Assembly (NCBI RefSeq): GCF_000013725.1
Contig: NC_007955.1
Location: 775,579-839,578 of the forward strand
Reading direction: 5' to 3'
DNA: 64,000 nucleotides
Origin: Methanococcoides burtonii DSM 6242
GTDB lineage: Archaea; Halobacteriota; Methanosarcinia; Methanosarcinales; Methanosarcinaceae
Shown: positions 55,788-64,000 of the stretch, piece after piece
Layout of the letters: every line of letters starts with the position of its first letter
Position numbering within the stretch: the first letter of the stretch is position 1
Notes under the pieces: model-generated
Told to the model about the DNA's origin: nothing
The model's database searches: none
Seen by the model: the letters and a program-made list of their open reading frames with translations, nothing else
Position numbers and translations under genes: made by a program

Positions 55788-56100
55788 ATTTTATTGTCTA
55801 AACTTCTGGTGCGTTAAATTCTATTTTATTGCTATTGGCACTTATAATGATACAGCCCTCTCAATTAAATTGCTCTTATATATCATGGAAGACTAAATTG
55901 ATTTGAGTGCGGAGAAACTCCTGCAATTTATATATATTGTCACGATCGGTAAATATAAATAAAAACTGAAGTAAAGTGATAGAGTGTTAACGCCGTTAAC
56001 CGTGCATCAGAGCCGGACAATCTTGCCGGTACATGTATAAAGAGCCAAACGCGATGGGAATTTGCAGTTTTTAAATTTCACATATTCCGAACGAACAGGT
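55788..56100 (+). promoter_or_regulatory. Leader region of the SepCysS operon
   Basis: About 310 bp without a gene. It contains a TATA-like AATTTATATATATTG near 55925, a GTTAAC-gcc-GTTAAC repeat (55985-55999), and a hairpin-forming GCCGG-acaatcttg-CCGGT (about 56013-56031) before the ribosome site. A structured leader is possible but not a recognised class. Confidence 0.35.
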
Positions 56101-56110
56101 GGTAACTGAA

Positions 56111-57490
56111 TTGGATGAACAGATGAACAAAAAATATCTCGCCAACAAATTATTTGAAACCCAATTTGCACTGGAAGATCTCAGGGAGATAGTCAGGCAA
56201 TCTTTACCTACGGGTATGAGCAATGATCAGTCTGAACACTACGATGAGATCGTATCTGGTCTTGGCGGCCTTCTTGAGGATCTTGGTAAAAAAAATGGTC
56301 AAACACAACCTGTAAAGATCGTGGGTGACCTTATGTGCCGGACAAGGGAAGAGGAGTTCATAAATATCCAGCCTATCCAGGCCGGAGGAAGACTTACCCC
56401 TGAAGCACGTAAAGCGGTCATAGCCTATGGGGATGGATACTCTACCTGTGACAACTGCCGAAAACCGTTCAGGCTTGATAAGATCGAAAAACCTTCTATA
56501 TCAACCTTCCACACGGACCTTGCAGAGTTTGTAGGAATGGACCAGGCACGTGTGGTTCCCGGTGCAAGAAGGGGATTTCAGGCTGTTGCTTCATCAATTA
56601 TTGAAAAAGGTGATACTGTGGTCGTATCGACATTTGCTCATTATACTGAGTTCCTTGCCGTAGAAGGTGCCGGAGGTATCGTAAGGGAAGCTCCTGTGAA
56701 CGAGCATAACATTCTCACGGCTGAATCAGTTGCTCACAAGATCGATGAAGTGAAAAGAGAGACCGGAAAACTTCCAGCTCTCATAATGATCGATCACTTC
56801 GACTACCTGTTCTGTAATGAACACGACATCTATGGTATCGGAAAGGTGGCACAGGAATACGGCATCCCATTCCTCTACAATGGTGCATACACTGTGGGCA
56901 TCATGCCGGTAAATGGCCAAAAGATAGGGGCAGATTTCGTGGTAGGTTCAGGTCATAAGAGCATGGCATCAGCAGCTCCTTCAGGAGTGCTGGCGACCAC
57001 TGAAGAATGGGCTGACAAGATATTCAGGACCACACAAATGGTCGGAGATGTCACCGGAAGAAAATTCGGTATAAAAGAGGTCGAGTTCCTTGGATGCACA
57101 CTGATGGGAGCTCCATTGCTGTCAATGATGGCATCGTTCCCGCATGTGAAGGAAAGGACAAAGCACTGGGACGAGGAAGTCAAAAAGTCCAACTATTTCA
57201 TTAACGAGTTCCTGAGGATCGAAGGAAATGAAGTGCTTAGCGAATTCCCGAGAAAGCATGCTCTTTCCAAGGTGGATACCACCGGAAGCTTCGACAAGGT
57301 AGCAAAAACACACAAGCGCAAGGGATACTTCTTCAGTGACGAACTGAAGAAACGCGGAATAGCAGGCGAGTTCCCGGGTGCTACAAGAAGCTGGAAAATG
57401 AGCACATACGGACTTTCGTGGGATCAGATACACTATCTCTCCAATTCTTTCATTGAGATAGCCGATAAATACGATATTAATATTAACTGA
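56111..57490 (+). CDS. pscS: O-phosphoseryl-tRNA:Cys-tRNA synthase (SepCysS)
   Basis: About 459 residues; I favour TTG 56111 because AGGTGGTAAC lies just upstream, although ATG 56123 would also serve. The N-terminal 80 residues form a helical extension. Family motifs include CRTREEEFINIQPIQAGGRL and YSTCDNCRKPF (the persulfide-related cysteines), and the PLP lysine in FVVGSGHKSMASAAPSG. It converts Sep-tRNA(Cys) to Cys-tRNA(Cys), the methanogen route to cysteine. It leads an operon with metY and metX, linking cysteine and homocysteine/methionine sulfur use. Confidence 0.92.
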   Translation: MDEQMNKKYLANKLFETQFALEDLREIVRQSLPTGMSNDQSEHYDEIVSGLGGLLEDLGKKNGQTQPVKIVGDLMCRTREEEFINIQPIQAGGRLTPEARKAVIAYGDGYSTCDNCRKPFRLDKIEKPSISTFHTDLAEFVGMDQARVVPGARRGFQAVASSIIEKGDTVVVSTFAHYTEFLAVEGAGGIVREAPVNEHNILTAESVAHKIDEVKRETGKLPALIMIDHFDYLFCNEHDIYGIGKVAQEYGIPFLYNGAYTVGIMPVNGQKIGADFVVGSGHKSMASAAPSGVLATTEEWADKIFRTTQMVGDVTGRKFGIKEVEFLGCTLMGAPLLSMMASFPHVKERTKHWDEEVKKSNYFINEFLRIEGNEVLSEFPRKHALSKVDTTGSFDKVAKTHKRKGYFFSDELKKRGIAGEFPGATRSWKMSTYGLSWDQIHYLSNSFIEIADKYDININ

Positions 57491-57497
57491 GGTGTAA

Positions 57498-58796
<1,299 letters not shown>

Positions 58797-58798
58797 AT

Positions 58799-60265
58799 AT
58801 GAGTGAAAGGTCTGTAGGCATTGTGGCAACGAACTACCATACCATAGAAGGTGAGTTCCAGTTAGAAGGCGGTCATACCCTGAAGAACATCAGGTTGGCC
58901 TATGAGACCTATGGTAATCTCAATAAGGAGAAAAGTAATGCGATCCTTGTCTGCCATGCTCTAACAGGCGATGCACACGCAGCAGGCAGGCACAGTGACG
59001 ATGACAAAAAACCGGGATGGTGGGATGACATCATCGGTCCCGGGAAAGCCCTTGATACTGACAGGTACTTCGTGCTATGTTCCAATGTTCTGGGAGGGTG
59101 TAAGGGTACTACCGGACCGGCTTCCCTTGATCCTGACACGGGGCGGCAATATGGTATCACTTTTCCGGTCATAACGATTAGAGATATGGTGAATGTCCAG
59201 AAAAGGCTGATAGACCATATGGGAATCACCACTCTCTTTGCAGTAGTTGGTGGTTCCATGGGCGGTATGCAGACGCTTCAATGGTGTGTTGCCTATCCTG
59301 AGCTTGTAAAGAAGGCCGTGGTCATTGCTTCTACGGCAGTCTCATCTCCGCAGCAGATAGCTTTCAATGAGGTTGGCAGGAATGCCATTATCTCTGATCC
59401 TGACTGGAATGGGGGAGACTATTACGAGGGTGAACCCCCGGTTAATGGTCTTTCCACAGCAAGGATGATCGCTCACATCACATATCTAAGCGATGCTTCC
59501 ATGCATGAAAAGTTTGGACGGAGATTGCAACAGGGTGAAAGCTACAAGTTCGATATGTCCAATGATTTTCAGGTGGGGAGCTATCTGAAATATCAGGGAG
59601 ACACATTTACCGGCAGGTTCGATGCCAATTCCTATCTTTATGCTACAAAAGCTGTGGATTATTTCGACCTTTCAATGAACGGTTCTCTGGCAGAAGGCCT
59701 GAAATATGTACAGGCAAAGATGCTGGTGATATCGATAACTTCCGACTGGCTGTATTCGCCATATCATTCAAAAAAGATAGTCGAAGGTCTTACTGTAAAG
59801 GAGCATGATGTAAGTTATCGTGAGATCGAATCCAGTTATGGACACGATGCCTTCCTGCTCGAAAGCGGCCAGATCAATTATGTCATCCACAATTTCCTGA
59901 CTCACACGTCCGTTGCTGATGTAATGACCGAAAAGGTTGCTACCATCAGGGAAGGCGCGAGCATAGATACAGCTGCAAAGGTCATGTTCGAGGAGGCCCT
60001 TACTCATTTGCCTGTCGTTAATGAGAACGGCTGTCTTGTTGGTATCGTCACTTCCTGGGATATCTCAAAAGCGGTTGCATTAAAGTGTAGCAAACTGGAG
60101 AATATAATGACCAGGGATGTTCTGACGGCTTTCCCTGATGAACCTATAGTAGCTGCTGCCAAGAGGATGGAGCGCCACAGCATCTCAGCTTTGCCTGTAG
60201 TCGACGAGAAGAACAGACTTATTGGTATCATCGATAGTGAGGACATCAACCGACTGATAGGTTGA
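58799..60265 (+). CDS. metX: Homoserine O-acetyltransferase with C-terminal CBS pair
   Basis: 488 residues. The alpha/beta-hydrolase part (residues 1-365) has the nucleophile Ser in [14 protein letters not shown], the Asp in ITSDWLYSP and the His in [10 protein letters not shown]. The last 120 residues form two CBS domains, seen in [18 protein letters not shown] and [19 protein letters not shown]. It acetylates homoserine; the CBS pair may sense adenosine nucleotides or SAM, which is inference. Starts two bases after metY. Confidence 0.95.
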   Translation: MSERSVGIVATNYHTIEGEFQLEGGHTLKNIRLAYETYGNLNKEKSNAILVCHALTGDAHAAGRHSDDDKKPGWWDDIIGPGKALDTDRYFVLCSNVLGGCKGTTGPASLDPDTGRQYGITFPVITIRDMVNVQKRLIDHMGITTLFAVVGGSMGGMQTLQWCVAYPELVKKAVVIASTAVSSPQQIAFNEVGRNAIISDPDWNGGDYYEGEPPVNGLSTARMIAHITYLSDASMHEKFGRRLQQGESYKFDMSNDFQVGSYLKYQGDTFTGRFDANSYLYATKAVDYFDLSMNGSLAEGLKYVQAKMLVISITSDWLYSPYHSKKIVEGLTVKEHDVSYREIESSYGHDAFLLESGQINYVIHNFLTHTSVADVMTEKVATIREGASIDTAAKVMFEEALTHLPVVNENGCLVGIVTSWDISKAVALKCSKLENIMTRDVLTAFPDEPIVAAAKRMERHSISALPVVDEKNRLIGIIDSEDINRLIG

Positions 60266-60360
60266 TCCTTTTGTTTTTATTTTTTAACTATTACAGTTAT
60301 TTAATCTACTGCAGGATGAGTTCTGAAAAAAAAAAGAAGAATGAATGAATAATAATAAAT

Positions 60361-62766
60361 TCATTCCATCTCTTTTTCGGTTTCCAGGACCTTCAATGAT
60401 ATCTTCATCACAGAATCCGGATTGAGCGAGATCGATTCGATACCTTCTCTCACAAGGAACTCTGCAAACTCGGGGAAATCACTGGGTGCCTGACCACAAA
60501 TTCCACTGTGCTTGCCATTCCTTTTTGCTCCCTGAATTGCCATGGAGACCATTTTCTTCACAGCTTCATCCCTTTCATCAAAGGATGAGGCCAGTATCTC
60601 AGAATCCCTGTCCACTCCAAGGGTCAGCTGGGTAAGGTCATTGGAGCCGATGGAAAAACCATCGAAGTATTTGCTGAACTCATCGATCAACAGTACATTG
60701 CTTGGTATCTCACACATGACATATACCTGCAGTCCGTTCTCCCCTCTTTCCAGACCGTTCTTTTTCATTTCAGCGATAACTTTTTCCGCTTCTTCCACAC
60801 GCCTGCAGAAAGGTATCATAAGGATAAGGTTTGTAAGTCCCATCTCATCCCTAACCTTCTTCATGGCCTTGCACTCGAGTGCGAATCCTTCCCTGTAGCG
60901 TTCATCATAATAGCGGGATGCTCCCCTGAAACCTATCATGGGGTTGCTCTCTTCGAACTCGAAATATTTCCCGCCGATCAGGCTTGCATACTCGTTCGAT
61001 TTAAAATCGCTCATACGCACAACTACAGGTTTCGGATAGAATGAGGCCACAATGGTCGCTACACCCTGGGAAAGCTTTTCCACAAAATAGTCTTCCTTGC
61101 TCTTGTACCCGTCTGTGAGTTTCTCAATTTCCTCAAGCACACTTTCATCTTCAACCTTTTCAGGATGGATCAGTGCCATTGGGTGGACCTTGATGTAACT
61201 CGAAATGATGAACTCAAGTCTTGCAAGTCCGATACCATCGTTCGGTATCATGGAAAGGGAAAATGCCTCTTCCGGGTTGCCGAGGTTCATCATCATCTCG
61301 GTCTTTGTTTTTCCCAGGCCCTTGAGGTCAACGGTCTCTATGTGGAAAGGCAGTATGCCTTCATAGACCCTGCCGATATCTCCCTCAGCACAGCTGACTG
61401 TGACATCCATCCCGTTATTTAGTTTTTCAGTAGCATCTTGTGCACCCACTACTGCCGGAACTCCAAGCTCACGGCTGACGATAGCTGCATGGCATGTCCT
61501 CCCCCCTTTATTGGTGATGATGGCAGCCGCACGTTTCATGATAGGTTCCCAGTCAGGAGTGGTCGTATCAGCCACCAGTATCTCCCCATGTTTGAAAGAA
61601 GAAAGCTTGGAAACATCATCGATCACATGCACCGCACCAGTTGCTATCTTGTCACCTACACTTCTGGCAGTGACGAGAACATCCGACCTCTCATCGAGGA
61701 AATATGTTTCAAGGACATCCTTTCTTTTCCTTGACTGCACAGTCTCCGGTCTTGCCTGTACAATGAACAGCTCATCGGTGTTGCCGTCCTTTGCCCATTC
61801 TATGTCCATGGGTACGGCCTGACCTTTCTTTTTAGAATAATGGTCCTCAATGGTGGCAGCATATTTTGCAAGCAGGAGTATCTCATCATCGTTGATGCAG
61901 AACTTTCTCTGGTCTGCAAGTGGAACTTCCACATTACGGGTAAGAATACGGGAATCCCCACGTCCGTATATCATCTTTATCTCTTTACTGCCCATCATTT
62001 TCTTGATTATAGGGATGTAGCCTTCTTTTAAGGTGGGCTTGAAGACGTAGAATTCATCCGGATTGACAAGTCCCTGCACGATGTTTTCCCCAAGGCCGTA
62101 AGCACCGGTTATGAATACAACATCCTCGAATCCGGATTCGGTGTCTATGGTGAATATTACCCCGCTGGATGCAAGGTCTGAGCGTACCATCTTCATGACG
62201 CCTATTGACAGGCCGACCTTGAAGTGATCGAACTTATGGTGCACACGGTAGGATATCGCCCTGTCTGTGAAAAGAGAAGCCAGGCAACGATTACATGCAT
62301 CTTTCAGGGAGTGGTAGCCGTGTACATTGAGGTAGGTTTCCTGCTGCCCTGCAAATGAAGCATGAGGAAGGTCCTCTGCTGTTGCAGAACTGCGAACTGC
62401 CACATCGGTCTCAGATCCGTACTCTTCGCTCAGTTTGTCGTAAGCTTCTTTGATCTCTTCCCAGAGATCATCCGGTATCCCTGCATCGAGTACTATGCTC
62501 CTTGCTTTTTTCCCTCTTTCAGCAAGGTCAGTGACATCGTTTGTATCAAGTCCTTCCAGACTGTCCTTGAGTTTTTGTAACACACCTGCAGATTCCAGCA
62601 CATGCCAGTAAGCATCCGCTGTGACCGCAAAACCGTTTGGTATCTTAATATCCTTCCCTGTCAGTTCCCTATACATCTCACCCAGTGAGGCATTTTTACC
62701 TCCTACAGAAGGTATATCCTCTATACGTATCTCTTCGAACCATCGAATGTATTTACTATTTCTCAT
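60361..62766 (-). CDS. ppsA: Phosphoenolpyruvate synthase
   Basis: 801 residues. The N-terminal ATP-binding domain starts FEEIRIEDIPSVGGKNASLGEM, the phospho-His domain has NKGGRTCHAAIVSRELGVPAVVG, and the C-terminal barrel has IGFRGASRYYDERYR, FSIGSNDLTQLTLGVDRDSE and GICGQAPSDFPEF with the catalytic Cys. It makes PEP from pyruvate for gluconeogenesis, central in methanogens. Convergent with metX; its promoter region lies beyond 62767. Confidence 0.96.
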   Translation of the reverse strand: MRNSKYIRWFEEIRIEDIPSVGGKNASLGEMYRELTGKDIKIPNGFAVTADAYWHVLESAGVLQKLKDSLEGLDTNDVTDLAERGKKARSIVLDAGIPDDLWEEIKEAYDKLSEEYGSETDVAVRSSATAEDLPHASFAGQQETYLNVHGYHSLKDACNRCLASLFTDRAISYRVHHKFDHFKVGLSIGVMKMVRSDLASSGVIFTIDTESGFEDVVFITGAYGLGENIVQGLVNPDEFYVFKPTLKEGYIPIIKKMMGSKEIKMIYGRGDSRILTRNVEVPLADQRKFCINDDEILLLAKYAATIEDHYSKKKGQAVPMDIEWAKDGNTDELFIVQARPETVQSRKRKDVLETYFLDERSDVLVTARSVGDKIATGAVHVIDDVSKLSSFKHGEILVADTTTPDWEPIMKRAAAIITNKGGRTCHAAIVSRELGVPAVVGAQDATEKLNNGMDVTVSCAEGDIGRVYEGILPFHIETVDLKGLGKTKTEMMMNLGNPEEAFSLSMIPNDGIGLARLEFIISSYIKVHPMALIHPEKVEDESVLEEIEKLTDGYKSKEDYFVEKLSQGVATIVASFYPKPVVVRMSDFKSNEYASLIGGKYFEFEESNPMIGFRGASRYYDERYREGFALECKAMKKVRDEMGLTNLILMIPFCRRVEEAEKVIAEMKKNGLERGENGLQVYVMCEIPSNVLLIDEFSKYFDGFSIGSNDLTQLTLGVDRDSEILASSFDERDEAVKKMVSMAIQGAKRNGKHSGICGQAPSDFPEFAEFLVREGIESISLNPDSVMKISLKVLETEKEME

Positions 62767-62940
62767 TAATTAACCCCCAGCTATCAGAATGAATTTTCCT
62801 TTTAACTGTTAATAAGATTAATTTTTAAAGGTATTAGAGTTTTTGGAGAAATGGAGGTAGTTGATAGATTTTATCCTGAAAGAAGAGGCATGGAGTAAAA
62901 GCTGATCACTTTTAATATCCATGTAATTGCTATTCTAATT

Positions 62941-63079
62941 TCACTCTGATAGAACCACGATCTTCAAGGTTCCGTTTTGTGGCAGTAAACTTGCTGTTAC
63001 CATTGGTCCATCAAATTCCCTCCGGGAACTCCTTGCGTAAGCTGGGAGGGGATGGAGTGGTTATCTTATTTTTGTTCAT
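62941..63079 (-). pseudogene. Possible small ORF, frameshifted
   Basis: ATG at 63079, with an AGTGAT-like site upstream, opens MNKNKITTPSPPSLRKEFPE and stops at TGA 63011-63013; another frame continues with FDGPMVTASLLPQNGTLKIV to TGA at 62941-62943. Joined by a shift they form a plausible 45-residue protein, divergent from the tnpB gene. I recognise no family. Confidence 0.3.
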
Positions 63080-63136
63080 GTTATCACTTCTTGTATATTC
63101 AAATTAACTATCCTTTTAACCTATCCGTGCGTATAT

Positions 63137-64000
63137 ATGTACATGGATAGAACCATTAAACTTAAGCTAGAGATGCCGGATGAAGGCAAAGAAAATCTCA
63201 GGCAGACAGTTGTACTTTTCAACCAAGTTTTCAACGAGGTTGCTAAGTATGGTTTTGAGAATCATACTTATTCCAAAGTTTCTATCCACCATGCTACTTA
63301 TTATGACATTCGTGAACGGCACCCCGAACTTAATTCCTCTCATGTTCAGGGTGCTCGTGATGTTGCATGTGAAGCTCTTAAGGGTGTCAAACTTAAGAGA
63401 CTTCCACAGAGTATCCCTTTCTCTGCAATCAGATACAACAAGAATACAATCCGTATTGTTTTCGAACATGGATATGCTTCTGTTTCGTCAGTTAATGGCA
63501 GAGTCAAGGTTTGCTTTACAATTCCCAAATACTATGAACAGTATCTTGGATGGGAGGTTCGAAGTTCTACTCTGAATTATGACAGCAGAAATGATTTGTT
63601 CTATCTGCATGTTACACTTCGAACAGAATCTCCTAAACCATCCGGTAATACTGTTCTTGGTATTGACCGAGGGATTGTCAATGTCGCAGTTTGTTCTAAT
63701 AATGTCTTTTTCAATGACAGCAAGGTCAAGAATGCAAGAGCTAAATATGCATATCTGAGGAAGGAACTCCAATCCAAAGGCACCAAGTCTGCTAAACGTC
63801 TTCTTAAGAAGATGAGCAGAAAGGAAAGACGGTTTGTGACGGATGTTAACCATTGTATTGCCAAAGATATTGTCAATATGCCCTTCGATGTGATCGCTCT
63901 TGAAGATCTTACAAGTATCAGAGTCCAGAAACGTAAAGGCAAGAACTTCAATCGGAAACTCAATAATTGGAGTTTCTACCAACTTGAACAGTTTATCCGC
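63137..64000 (+). CDS. TnpB-type protein of an IS200/IS605 element (runs off the window)
   Basis: The frame opens at ATG 63137 (or 63143) and stays open for at least 288 codons to the window edge. The N-terminal wedge and recognition part (MYMDRTIKLKLEMPDEGKE, FNQVFNEVAKYG) is followed by the RuvC-like nuclease: first Asp in VLGIDRGIVNVAV near residue 177, and the Glu in VIALEDLTSI. The zinc finger and last Asp lie outside. TnpB is an RNA-guided nuclease whose guide comes from the element's right end, also outside. No tnpA precedes it, so it is of the IS1341 (tnpB-only) kind as far as visible. Confidence 0.88.
   Translation, partial: MYMDRTIKLKLEMPDEGKENLRQTVVLFNQVFNEVAKYGFENHTYSKVSIHHATYYDIRERHPELNSSHVQGARDVACEALKGVKLKRLPQSIPFSAIRYNKNTIRIVFEHGYASVSSVNGRVKVCFTIPKYYEQYLGWEVRSSTLNYDSRNDLFYLHVTLRTESPKPSGNTVLGIDRGIVNVAVCSNNVFFNDSKVKNARAKYAYLRKELQSKGTKSAKRLLKKMSRKERRFVTDVNHCIAKDIVNMPFDVIALEDLTSIRVQKRKGKNFNRKLNNWSFYQLEQFIR

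Noticed and set aside
63180-63575. Frame of 131 codons on the plus strand at the right edge
   Set aside because: It is an out-of-frame shadow of the tnpB gene, whose own frame is open to the window end with nuclease motifs.

Overview
The window looks like a chromosome segment of a methanogenic archaeon of the Methanosarcinales, most like Methanococcoides or a close relative. This is inferred from gene content: an archaeal aspartyl-tRNA synthetase, Sep-tRNA:Cys-tRNA synthase (found mainly in methanogens and relatives), an Rsm22-type methyltransferase, KaiC-like and DUF1614 proteins, a PEP synthase, TATA-box-like AT-rich promoters and Shine-Dalgarno-like GGAGG/GGTGAT sites. Two genes (gajB and a GNAT acetyltransferase) continue in frame past a UAG codon, which fits a lineage that decodes UAG as pyrrolysine. 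No rRNA or tRNA gene and no CRISPR array was recognised.

Layout. 1-4.3 kb is accessory and decayed: a helical gene split by an IS66-type element with a clean 8-bp target duplication, a collapsed BREX remnant (pglZ N-terminus joined to brxL C-terminus), and an IS605-type right-end scar. 4.3-10.1 kb holds a YkgJ-type protein, the phosphate operon pstS-pstC-pstA-pstB-phoU (minus strand) and a small zinc-finger gene. 10.2-13.9 kb is a two-gene Gabija-type defence system (gajA, gajB). 14-24 kb has an acetate-type transporter, an IS5-type element, pyrC, a KaiC-like ATPase, a DUF1614 membrane protein, small cysteine-rich ORFs, and an aryl-ketoacid operon (iorA-iorB-paaK-like). 24-28.5 kb is an IS disrupted by a group II intron that itself carries a second, shorter group II intron (twintron). 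28.6-34.2 kb has rsm22, a degenerate histidine kinase, a GNAT gene with an in-frame UAG, an SMR-transporter pseudogene, a truncated IS66 copy and a helicase fragment.

34.6-43.2 kb contains aspS and rpiA, then a decayed IS5-type copy carrying two double-hairpin insertions, beside a broken feoA. The iron-uptake locus follows: a divergent dtxR-type regulator, then feoA-feoA-feoB, a membrane protein, two FeoC-like regulators and a broken second dtxR. 43.3-49.4 kb holds an ATP-grasp protein, a tnpB remnant split by a second IS5-type copy, and a likely phospholipid head-group cluster (nucleotidyltransferase, PLP enzyme, CDP-alcohol phosphatidyltransferase). 49.5-55.8 kb has two MgtE-type half transporters with a PhoU/TrkA-C protein, a PD-(D/E)XK nuclease and nested IS elements. 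56-62.8 kb is metabolic: SepCysS, O-acetylhomoserine sulfhydrylase, a MetX-CBS fusion, and PEP synthase. The window ends inside an IS605-type tnpB.

Housekeeping blocks are intact and compact. The accessory blocks are dense in insertions, nested insertions and gene remnants, with one apparently working defence system (Gabija) and traces of others (BREX; possibly a restriction methylase start).
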